Below, piece by piece: positions 1 to 6,920 of a stretch of DNA of 7,050 nucleotides (within the stretch, counting starts at the first letter, position 1; each line of letters starts with the position of its first letter). Source of the DNA: Chloroflexota bacterium (GTDB lineage: Archaea > Iainarchaeota > Iainarchaeia > Iainarchaeales > GCA-2688035); assembly GCA_030634785.1 (NCBI GenBank), contig DAOWAC010000054.1, positions 1-7,050 of the forward strand, written 5' to 3'. Both the position numbers and the translations under genes were made by a program. The notes under the pieces are model-generated. The model ran no database searches, was not told where the DNA came from, and saw nothing but the letters and a program-made list of their open reading frames with translations.

Positions 1-70
1 TAATATGTACACAATAGATGTATGCAACAAAGACAGTATGTGTGAAAGCTAGTGTGTAAACCTATGGATT

Positions 71-83
71 GAAAAGTAAAAAA
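71..83 (-). terminator. Oligo-T terminator of the cation pump gene
   Basis: Directly after the TGA stop (84-86), the minus strand reads six T, then AC, then four T. There is no obvious hairpin. Archaeal RNA polymerase terminates at such oligo-T tracts without needing a stem, so this is a plausible terminator. No transcript data support it. Confidence 0.5.
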
Positions 84-2801
84 TCAGGATAGATTAGGAA
101 CATTCTCAATAAGAGTAGCCTTTACAACCGCTTTTGTTATTATAAGTGCTCCAATCCATCCAACTGCAACTCCACCTAAAAGAACTGCCCAAAAGAATAT
201 TTCAAGCTGGGTTATTGGAAACAGAGAAAGCTGAACTAAAGAAAAAAGACTTCCAAAAGGAGTGTATAAGAGGATCAATTGCAGGAATAAAGAAAAGCCA
301 ACTGCGTAAACAAGCCATTTGTTTTCAAAAAGCCCAATATGTTCCTGTTTTCTTATTACTCCAATCCTGACAAACTCGTAAAGAATAAATCCTGTAAAAA
401 GCATTGTTTGAGCAAGAACAATTCCACCAAAAGAAAAGCCAATAAAGAACACGCCTATTAAAAGAATTGTCATCCAAATTCCAATTCCTGCAATTAAATA
501 GGCAAGCCTTTTGTTTATTACGCCCTCGTTTTTCTTCTTTGGCTTTCGCTTCATTATTTGTGGATTGCAGGGATCAATTCCAAGCGCAAGAGCCGGAGGT
601 CCGTCAGTTAAAAGATTAATCCAAAGAAGCTGGGCTGGAAAAAGTGCAACAAAACCGCCAAAAGAAAGAAAGAAAATCACTAAAACCTCTGCAAGATTAC
701 AGGTCATTAAATAATTAACAAATTTTCTAATATTGTCAAAAATTGTCCGCCCTTCTTTTACAGCAAGAACAATTGTGCTAAAATTGTCATCAAGCAAAAT
801 TATGTCAGAAGCCTCTCTTGCAACATCTGTTCCACGCAAACCCATTGAAACACCCACGTCTGCCGCGTGCAATGCAGGAGCATCATTTACTCCGTCACCA
901 GTCATTGCAACAACGTGACCATTTACCTGCAGTGCTTTTAGAACACGAAGCTTTGCATCAGGAGAAACTCTTGCAAAAACACCTGTTTCTTCAACAGCAA
1001 GAGACAATTGTTCGTCAGTAAGCTTATGAACCTGATTACCATCAAGGGCTTTGCCCTTAATTCCAAGCTGGTCAGCAATAGATTTTGCAGTAACAACATT
1101 GTCTCCTGTAACCATTACAACCCTAATACCTGCACTCCTGCATTCTGAAATGCTTGCCTTAACCTCTTTTCTAGGAGGATCAATCATTGCCTGCAATCCA
1201 ATAAAAACAAGCTCTTTCTCAAAATTCTTTCCCCCTTTTGTTTCCTTTTTGTAAGCAAATCCAAGAACCCTCAGAGCCTGTGATGCAAACAACTCGTTCT
1301 TTGCAAGAACTTCATCAACGTCCTTTTTACAAAGCTTAACTTCCTTTCCCTGTAACAAAATTTTCGAACAGTGTTCTAGAACTATTTCAGGCGCTCCTTT
1401 CATAAAAATAACTTGCTGTCCGTCACCTGCATCGTGAACTGTAACCATTCTTTTTTTCTCAGATTCAAAAGGAAGTTCATCAATCCTAGGCATTGAACTA
1501 AGCATTCTTTTTTCACTGAGCCCTGCCTTTCGTGCACTTACAAGAAAAGCAATTTCGGTAGGGTCACCTACAAAAATCTGATTGTTTTCTTCATCAAAAG
1601 AAATTTCAGAATTATTACACAATGCACCAGCCCTTAAAAGAGGTTCAAATTCAGAAGCAGGAATTTTTATTTTGCCAAGCATAAAATTTCCATCAAGATC
1701 ATGTCCTGTTCCTGTAACATCAATCATTTTTCCGTTTGAAAAAATCTTAGTAATAGTCATTCTGTTTTCAGTAAGAGTCGCTGTTTTATCAGTGCAAATA
1801 ACATCAACGTCTCCCAAACCTTCTACAGAAGCAAGCTTTCTAACCAAAGCATTATTTTTTGCCATCCTACGCGTTCCCAAACCAAGACTCCAGGTTACTA
1901 CAGCAGGTAAGCCTTCCGGAATTGCTGCAACAGCAAGACTTACTGCAGTTAGAAAAACTATTATAAGTCTGTTTGTCCAAGACCCAGGAATCTGTAAGAA
2001 AAACATTTGGTTTAGTGCAACAAAAACAACAACAATAATTACAAGAAAACCAATTCTTTTTCCAAGCCTGTCAAGTTCAACCTGAAACGGTGTTGACTTT
2101 TGACCAGGACCATGAAGTTTTTCGGCAATCTTTCCAACCTCTGTTTTAAGACCTGTTTCAGTAACAATGCCCAAACCTGTTCCGCTTGTAACAATACTGT
2201 TTTTGAAAACCATATTAATTCGTTCTGCCAGAGTTGTTTCCTGTGGCAAAATCTTTGTGCGCTTGCTGACAGGCATGCTTTCTCCTGTTAAAAGAGATTC
2301 GTCCAAGTGCAAATTTCTTGCCTGAAAAACACGTGCGTCTGCAGGAGCACGCTCTCCTGCTTCTAAAAAAATCACATCGCCTGGAACAAGTTCAACTGCC
2401 TCAACAATTTGCTTTTGTCCATTGCGCAAAACAATTGCCTTGTCAGGACTCATCTTTTTCAAAGCCTCTAAACTCTTTTCAGCTTTAAATTCCTGAAAAA
2501 AACCAAAGATACCGTTTGCAAGAACAATTACAAAAATTAAAACAGCATTAATTAAATTGTCTTCATATCCTGGAAAAAGACTTACAATAAAAGAAACAAA
2601 AGACGCAGCCAAAAGAACTACAACAAGAACACTTTTGAATTGTGCTGCTAAAATTTTCAAAGGAGAAATCTTTCTCTCAAGCTTTATTTCATTTGGACCA
2701 AATTCTTTAAGCCTCTGCTTTGCCAAACCAAACGAAAGACCCTTCTTACCAGACTCAAGCTGCTTAAAAACATCATCCAAACCAAGACTGTGCCAAAGCA
2801 T
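84..2801 (-). CDS. P2A-type cation-transporting ATPase, probable Ca2+ pump
   Basis: Membrane pump expected to export Ca2+ from the cytosol using ATP. The 905 residues are typical for prokaryotic P2A ATPases. In order: cation-ATPase N-terminal domain (about 1-50); M1-M2 (about 57-105); actuator domain with TGES at 172-175; M3-M4 with PEGLP at 295-299; phosphorylation loop with Asp338; nucleotide-binding domain with KGAPE at 468-472; P-domain motifs TGDN at 565-568 and TGDGVND at 634-640; then M5-M10. Counterparts of the SERCA calcium ligands are present: E296 (M4), N702 and E705 (M5), N729, T732 and D733 (M6), E809 (M8). This favours Ca2+ over H+ or Na+/K+, although Mn2+ or another ion cannot be excluded. 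Odd: the phosphorylation motif reads DKTATLT, with Ala341 replacing the usual Gly. The ATG at 2801 is preceded by AAAGGAG with GGAG 9 nt away, and an in-frame stop lies just upstream at 2823-2825. It is transcribed alone, divergently from the surface-protein gene. Confidence 0.96.
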   Translation of the reverse strand: MLWHSLGLDDVFKQLESGKKGLSFGLAKQRLKEFGPNEIKLERKISPLKILAAQFKSVLVVVLLAASFVSFIVSLFPGYEDNLINAVLIFVIVLANGIFGFFQEFKAEKSLEALKKMSPDKAIVLRNGQKQIVEAVELVPGDVIFLEAGERAPADARVFQARNLHLDESLLTGESMPVSKRTKILPQETTLAERINMVFKNSIVTSGTGLGIVTETGLKTEVGKIAEKLHGPGQKSTPFQVELDRLGKRIGFLVIIVVVFVALNQMFFLQIPGSWTNRLIIVFLTAVSLAVAAIPEGLPAVVTWSLGLGTRRMAKNNALVRKLASVEGLGDVDVICTDKTATLTENRMTITKIFSNGKMIDVTGTGHDLDGNFMLGKIKIPASEFEPLLRAGALCNNSEISFDEENNQIFVGDPTEIAFLVSARKAGLSEKRMLSSMPRIDELPFESEKKRMVTVHDAGDGQQVIFMKGAPEIVLEHCSKILLQGKEVKLCKKDVDEVLAKNELFASQALRVLGFAYKKETKGGKNFEKELVFIGLQAMIDPPRKEVKASISECRSAGIRVVMVTGDNVVTAKSIADQLGIKGKALDGNQVHKLTDEQLSLAVEETGVFARVSPDAKLRVLKALQVNGHVVAMTGDGVNDAPALHAADVGVSMGLRGTDVAREASDIILLDDNFSTIVLAVKEGRTIFDNIRKFVNYLMTCNLAEVLVIFFLSFGGFVALFPAQLLWINLLTDGPPALALGIDPCNPQIMKRKPKKKNEGVINKRLAYLIAGIGIWMTILLIGVFFIGFSFGGIVLAQTMLFTGFILYEFVRIGVIRKQEHIGLFENKWLVYAVGFSLFLQLILLYTPFGSLFSLVQLSLFPITQLEIFFWAVLLGGVAVGWIGALIITKAVVKATLIENVPNLS

Positions 2802-2848
2802 TAATTCTAACTCCTTTATTGTTCACTTGTATTCCCTTATTCTCATAT

Positions 2849-2886
2849 TTCTTTTATATAGTTCTCTTATATAATTCTCTTATATA
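2849..2886 (-). repeat. 13-bp tandem array of TATA-like units in the pump promoter
   Basis: Read on the minus strand, TATATAAGAGAA occurs at 2886-2875 and 2873-2862, and TATATAAAAGAA at 2860-2849, giving an exact 13-bp period. More degenerate partial copies flank it on both sides (about 2832-2848 and 2891-2900). Each unit contains a candidate archaeal TATA box. The unit nearest the gene would place transcription start near 2830 and leave a leader of about 30 nt containing the Shine-Dalgarno sequence. The array may provide alternative TATA boxes or repeated binding sites for a regulator. The repeat is seen directly; its promoter role is inferred. Confidence 0.65.
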
Positions 2887-2951
2887 TTAGTTTCTTATAT
2901 TAAAAACAAAATATCATATTAAAGAAATAAAATAAAGGCATCAGCGACTAT

Positions 2952-3034
2952 TAAAGGTTTTGGTAAAAAAACTTTACAAAAATTGCCAAGAAAAGAAATG
3001 GCAAATTCTAAAAAAAGTTAGTCAAAAACCTTTA
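2952..3034. repeat. 10-bp inverted repeat spanning the divergent promoter region
   Basis: TAAAGGTTTT at 2952-2961 is the exact reverse complement of AAAACCTTTA at 3025-3034, with 63 nt between the arms. The right arm overlaps the BRE and TATA area of the surface-protein promoter. The left arm reads AAAACCTTTAATA on the minus strand, so it could be a second, more distant core promoter pointing at the pump gene, with a leader of about 125 nt. The alternative is a pair of operator half-sites. The symmetry is exact, but the function is inferred. Confidence 0.45.
2983..3004. promoter_or_regulatory. Candidate operator palindrome TTGCCA-N10-TGGCAA
   Basis: A 6-bp inverted repeat with a 10-nt A-rich spacer lies about 27 bp upstream of the TATA box of the surface-protein gene. 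Its size and position fit a dimeric regulator site, either an activator upstream of TATA/BRE or a shared regulator of both divergent genes. Short palindromes arise by chance in AT-rich DNA, so support is modest. Confidence 0.3.
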
Positions 3035-3038
3035 TATA
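3031..3038 (+). promoter_or_regulatory. TATA box of the surface-protein gene
   Basis: TTTATATA preceded by CAAAAACC, which may act as the BRE, is a strong archaeal core promoter match. Usual spacing predicts transcription start near 3058-3062, giving a leader of about 50 nt before the ATG at 3112. Position and sequence are seen directly; the start site is predicted. Confidence 0.7.
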
Positions 3039-3096
3039 TTAGAATGATGTTTGTATTACCATTCCTTTTGGGGAAAAAATGTTCAAATCTACTGTA

Positions 3097-3102
3097 GGAG
3101 GT
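3097..3102 (+). promoter_or_regulatory. Shine-Dalgarno that fixes the surface-protein start at 3112
   Basis: GGAGGT lies 9 nt before the ATG at 3112. The upstream in-frame ATG at 3079 has only a GGGG run 5 nt before it and would add 11 residues (charged, glycine-containing) ahead of an otherwise canonical signal peptide. The 3112 start is therefore preferred. Confidence 0.8.
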
Positions 3103-3111
3103 AAGATTAAT

Positions 3112-6100
3112 ATGAATTCTTTAATGAAACTTTTAGTGCTCTCGACACTAATAATATTTATAATGTCCAGCGCAAGCGCAGCTGTTACAACAGTTGACCT
3201 AAACGCATGGGACGCAAACAATAGCAGACACGCAAATGTAGGCGAAGACTTTAATATTATAATCCCGCAAGCGTTTGTCAGCGACATAAACAGCGATTTC
3301 AATTATTTAATCGCATTAAATTATGAAGGAACCTATGTTGATTTGAACGTTAATGTATTAGGAGGAACTGCAATGGCAGCAAGTTGGAATACTACGTTAG
3401 CAACCAACGATGCAAATTCTGGTTCACGAACTCTAAGTGGAACAGGACCATGTGCCAACGCAGGGGATGTGAACGTAATAGTTTTTGACCCAAGGAGCGA
3501 TTTGAATATTTTTAATGTTACAGTTACACTTCCATCAACTGGAAAAATAAAGCACTTAATTGGAAAAGCAGTTATGATTGAAATATGGCCACTGGTAGGC
3601 TCAAGTACAAGAGCTTCAACATGTGGTGCAACAAAAGTTGCCGACGGAAACTTTATTATCGGACCTGCAATAATTGCATATACACCAAATGCAAGCAATG
3701 AAGTAGGAATAATTGACCAAGACATTACAATCTTTGGATTTGGATTTACACCATCACCATCAACTGGTATGGACAATAACGTAGAAATATTCATTTACGA
3801 TGCAAACGGAATAGGAATGTATGATGTTAATTACCCAGGAGACATGAATATTTCAAAGGCTTATGCATCAGCAAGTGTTTCATTGCTTGGAATATTCCAC
3901 AGATTACGAACAGATTTGGACACAAACGCAACAGTACTTGATTTGAATTCAGCAGGTCCTGGCGTAGCAGGATGGGAGAATCTTTGGCCAATGGGAACAA
4001 TGGACTGGAACGGAATAACGGTTTACCCAGATGCAAACGGAGAATTTGACGTAAACCTTAACATCCCATATGTTTCAGCAACAGGCGGAAGCACTATTGG
4101 AAGAAATGATTTGAATACATTAAGAGCACATTCTACTGCAGACGGTGACGTAAACGCAGTTTTCATAATTGCACCAAAACTCAGCCTAGCAGGCGACATG
4201 AACGCAGTAGTTACAATAGGCGGAACTGTATACGATCTTAATACTGCAATATTAAACCGTACAATTTCAAACATTCAAGCGGTTTCAAACCTAATAATAA
4301 AAATGGGCACCCTCATCAATGGAGATGGTGCAACAAGACAAATAAACGTAGCATTTAACGCAGATACAAACTTTGGAATAAATTCAATTTTAAATATGGG
4401 AACAGACTTTAATGGTCGTTCAGGATATGTTGACATAGACACCAACAAGATTGCAAACGGCGGAATAGACGCAACAGTAACAATGTACGATGTAAATATT
4501 GGAAGCGCAACAACACCGTTTGTTCTGAAAGACGGTCAGCCATGTTCATCAACAGTATGTACTAGCCAATCATGGGCTTATGAGACAGCTGCAGGAGACG
4601 GAAACCTTTCATTCACAGTAGCAGCATTCTCAAACTATGAAGCAAGTCCATTTACTATTGAAATGGTAGCACCATTAGGTGGAGAAAGAATAAGAACACC
4701 AAGAAACAACGCAGACACAAACTACCAGATACAGTTTAGGTTCAAAGACCTGAACACAGCAGACAGCAACAGCACACCTTTAAGAGGAATAATAACTTAC
4801 GCTACAAAAAGAGGTGCAAATACAGGAGTAATATTTTATGACGTAAACCTGTTTGACGCAACAGGAATCAGATGTAACGGATACGACAATATCGATTCTA
4901 CGACAGACCTTTCAACATGGAATAACTGTGTATTTGATTGGAACAGGTCAGATTTAAACAGCCTAGTTGGAGAATATGTAATTGACGTAAACATTGCAAC
5001 ACCAGCAGGAAGAATATTTGAACAATCAGCGTTAACAGGAACAGATTCAAATGTATACATTAACCCACCGTTGATTGAAATAACAGATGCTAACATAAAC
5101 GACGGAAACTATGTAACAAATAGAGGTGTTTGGCCTAGCGGAGGCGCGCAAGGCGTATTTGACATAAACTATGTAGTTGACTTTAACATATATTTGCCAG
5201 ACCTAAACTCCGATCAAAACTTTACACTGGCAGACTACAATATCCACTTTTTCCTAGGTCCAACGCAAACCAGCATTGGAGTAGGATTAGGCGTAAGTGA
5301 TATAAATTCCAACGGAACAGAACAGATGGCTGACCAGAACTTCCAGCTTGGCATGGCAAGAGAGTGGATAACTAGTACAAGTGTTTCTGCCTTAGGAATT
5401 GATATTAACTGTACCCAACCACCAGCAGCAACACCATACTTTGACTACAACTGTAGAATGCAATATGACACAAACGGTGTATATACGCAAGGCAAAAACT
5501 ATCTTACAGTAAGATTGGTAAACAACGTGGCAAAAACAACATATTATTCATCAGTAACCGGAGCAGGCACTCTAGGAAGTGTACTCAACACAGTTGATGT
5601 AAATGAATCATGGGACATCAATGCAAGCAAGTATGAATTCAGCATAAACGATAACAATGTTCCAAGAGCAACTTTTGGAACAACAGGAAACTATGGTTCA
5701 ATTACCACATCAGTTAGTGGATCAGAATATACCACAACCATAACATGTGATGACAATACCTCAGGACCAGCATATTATTACTACAGAGAATCAGGAGGAA
5801 CATGGAGCACAGGTTCACAATATGATAACACAGTTACTATAACCAATAACAGTGACAAAACAGTGACAAAAACATATGAAGGCGGATGTAAAGATTACGC
5901 AGGCAATACAAGTGACATAAATGCACAAATTACAGTAACACTAAGTCCAAAAGGAAGCAGGACACCGCCACCATCACCAGGACCAAGCGGGGGTCCAGGA
6001 CTTCCACCAATAACTGTTGAGGGAACCGAAACAATATTAGTAATTGAAATCCAAGGAACAGCACCAGTAGAAAATATAACAGAAACCCTTACAGAAGCAG

Positions 6101-6771
6101 GTTTCACAGAAGAAGAAATTGCAACAGCAACAATAGTTGTAAGTAGTACACCAGTAGACCAAACAGTAGGAGTTGACAAAATAACAAACGAAGCAGGTGC
6201 AACATACCAAACTTGGGTTTCACTAAAGGTGACAAATACCTCAAACAAGAAATGGAAGAATGTGAAAGTAATTGTTGATATTCCAAAAGGAATTGCATCA
6301 AATGCTTCACATATAAATAGCGAATATTCAATGACAGTCCTTAAGGCAGATCCAATAATTGAATTCACCATCCCAGAAATACAGGTTGGTGAAACAGCAA
6401 ATCTTAGATACACAACAGACAAACAAATTTCAGATGTTACAGCAAGACTGCTTCCAATAGGAATGGTCACAGCATACACTGAAGTAGCACCTTGTGACGG
6501 AGTAAACTGCGAAACACAAGTTTGTGCAACAGGCGGATGTAATCCAGCAACAGGACAATGTGAATACGACTACTATGCTGACGGAACAAGTTGTGGAACA
6601 GGAAAAGAGTGTCAGTCAGGCACATGTGTTGACAAACCAACACCACCAGTAATAACACCACCAATAATACCTGAGCCACCAGTAGATTATACACTGCCAA
6701 TAGTTGCAATAATAATCATCATCATAGTAATTGCAGGCACAGTATACTATAAAAAAGAAAAAGGGAAGTAA
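3112..6771 (+). CDS. Large secreted, membrane-anchored Asp-x-Asn-rich surface protein, S-layer-like
   Basis: A 1219-residue protein expected at the cell surface; I do not recognise its exact family. A signal peptide (about 1-23, ending SSASA) is followed by a beta-rich ectodomain. About residues 204-360 resemble an IPT/filamin-like surface domain (GFGF at 209-212, DANGEF at 307-312, then a conserved-looking P...AH pattern). About 860-945 look like an Ig-like domain with C879 and C926. A Pro/Gly linker (about 950-968) leads to a mixed domain with an acidic helix, then a beta-sandwich (about 1030-1115) of the type seen near the membrane in archaeal secreted proteins. An eight-cysteine module (1128-1172), a second Pro-rich stalk, a membrane helix (about 1194-1213) and the tail KKEKGK finish it. 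The ectodomain holds about 53 D-x-N tripeptides and roughly 18 N-x-S/T sequons, consistent with ion binding and glycosylation. It has its own promoter and terminator. S-layer identity is inferred; an adhesin or other surface protein is possible. Confidence 0.9.
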   Translation: MNSLMKLLVLSTLIIFIMSSASAAVTTVDLNAWDANNSRHANVGEDFNIIIPQAFVSDINSDFNYLIALNYEGTYVDLNVNVLGGTAMAASWNTTLATNDANSGSRTLSGTGPCANAGDVNVIVFDPRSDLNIFNVTVTLPSTGKIKHLIGKAVMIEIWPLVGSSTRASTCGATKVADGNFIIGPAIIAYTPNASNEVGIIDQDITIFGFGFTPSPSTGMDNNVEIFIYDANGIGMYDVNYPGDMNISKAYASASVSLLGIFHRLRTDLDTNATVLDLNSAGPGVAGWENLWPMGTMDWNGITVYPDANGEFDVNLNIPYVSATGGSTIGRNDLNTLRAHSTADGDVNAVFIIAPKLSLAGDMNAVVTIGGTVYDLNTAILNRTISNIQAVSNLIIKMGTLINGDGATRQINVAFNADTNFGINSILNMGTDFNGRSGYVDIDTNKIANGGIDATVTMYDVNIGSATTPFVLKDGQPCSSTVCTSQSWAYETAAGDGNLSFTVAAFSNYEASPFTIEMVAPLGGERIRTPRNNADTNYQIQFRFKDLNTADSNSTPLRGIITYATKRGANTGVIFYDVNLFDATGIRCNGYDNIDSTTDLSTWNNCVFDWNRSDLNSLVGEYVIDVNIATPAGRIFEQSALTGTDSNVYINPPLIEITDANINDGNYVTNRGVWPSGGAQGVFDINYVVDFNIYLPDLNSDQNFTLADYNIHFFLGPTQTSIGVGLGVSDINSNGTEQMADQNFQLGMAREWITSTSVSALGIDINCTQPPAATPYFDYNCRMQYDTNGVYTQGKNYLTVRLVNNVAKTTYYSSVTGAGTLGSVLNTVDVNESWDINASKYEFSINDNNVPRATFGTTGNYGSITTSVSGSEYTTTITCDDNTSGPAYYYYRESGGTWSTGSQYDNTVTITNNSDKTVTKTYEGGCKDYAGNTSDINAQITVTLSPKGSRTPPPSPGPSGGPGLPPITVEGTETILVIEIQGTAPVENITETLTEAGFTEEEIATATIVVSSTPVDQTVGVDKITNEAGATYQTWVSLKVTNTSNKKWKNVKVIVDIPKGIASNASHINSEYSMTVLKADPIIEFTIPEIQVGETANLRYTTDKQISDVTARLLPIGMVTAYTEVAPCDGVNCETQVCATGGCNPATGQCEYDYYADGTSCGTGKECQSGTCVDKPTPPVITPPIIPEPPVDYTLPIVAIIIIIIVIAGTVYYKKEKGK

Positions 6772-6800
6772 TTCCCTTTTTCAATCTTTTTCTTTTTTTT
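6757..6800 (+). terminator. Hairpin plus oligo-T terminator overlapping the stop codon
   Basis: A perfect 11-bp stem pairs 6757-6767 with 6772-6782 around a GTAA loop. That loop contains the TAA stop codon of the surface-protein gene. A T-rich tract follows (6785-6800, interrupted by one C). The T tract alone would suffice for archaeal termination. The hairpin may protect the 3' end, but it lies partly inside the coding region. Confidence 0.7.
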
Positions 6801-6875
6801 CTCACAAACACAGGCTGCGCCAACAAGAAAAAAACAAACAAAAGCCCTTAGTTAATCGTCGAAACTCACAAAAGG

Positions 6876-6883
6876 TTTAAATT
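6876..6883 (+). promoter_or_regulatory. TATA box of the right-edge gene
   Basis: TTTAAATT preceded by CACAAAAGG, a possible BRE, predicts transcription start around 6903-6906. That leaves a leader of about 15 nt carrying the Shine-Dalgarno sequence GGAGG (6909-6913), 7 nt before the ATG at 6921. The gene therefore seems to be a separate transcription unit from the surface protein. Confidence 0.55.
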
Positions 6884-6920
6884 ACTGCCAAAGCCCTTTC
6901 CTTTTATTGGAGGAAAGAAA

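Noticed and set aside
2..52. Open frame of 16 codons ending at TAG, possibly the tail of an upstream plus-strand gene
   Set aside because: Too short to tell from chance, with no recognisable motif and no oligo-T tract on the plus strand after the stop.
1582..2085. 167-residue open frame on the plus strand inside the pump gene
   Set aside because: It overlaps conserved pump motifs on the other strand and has no recognisable domain or start signals.
3044..3097. Mini-ORF of 17 codons (MMFVLPFLLGKK and five more residues) ending on a TAG adjoining the Shine-Dalgarno of the surface-protein gene, possibly a leader peptide
   Set aside because: The TATA box at 3031-3038 predicts transcription start near 3060, downstream of its ATGs, and it has no Shine-Dalgarno sequence of its own.
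3196..5922. D-x-N motifs as bacterial-type extended glycosylation sequons (D/E-x-N-x-S/T)
   Set aside because: Only about 11 of 53 continue to x-S/T, little more than expected from how many Asn residues lie in D-x-N, so glycosylation cannot explain the motif as a whole.
3196..5922. Dockerin or EF-hand calcium repeats in the surface protein
   Set aside because: The 12-residue DxDxDG loop pattern is absent and the D-x-N sites are irregularly spaced, so no EF-hand call is justified.
5895..6479. 194-residue open frame on the minus strand under the surface-protein C terminus
   Set aside because: It is antisense to a well-supported gene, shows no ribosome binding site that I could see, and its Ser/Val-rich composition is what the complement of Thr/Ala/Pro-rich coding gives.
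6841..6898. Direct repeat AAAGCCCTT at 6841-6849 and 6890-6898 flanking the right-edge promoter
   Set aside because: Nine bases, two copies, no symmetry or further context; probably chance.
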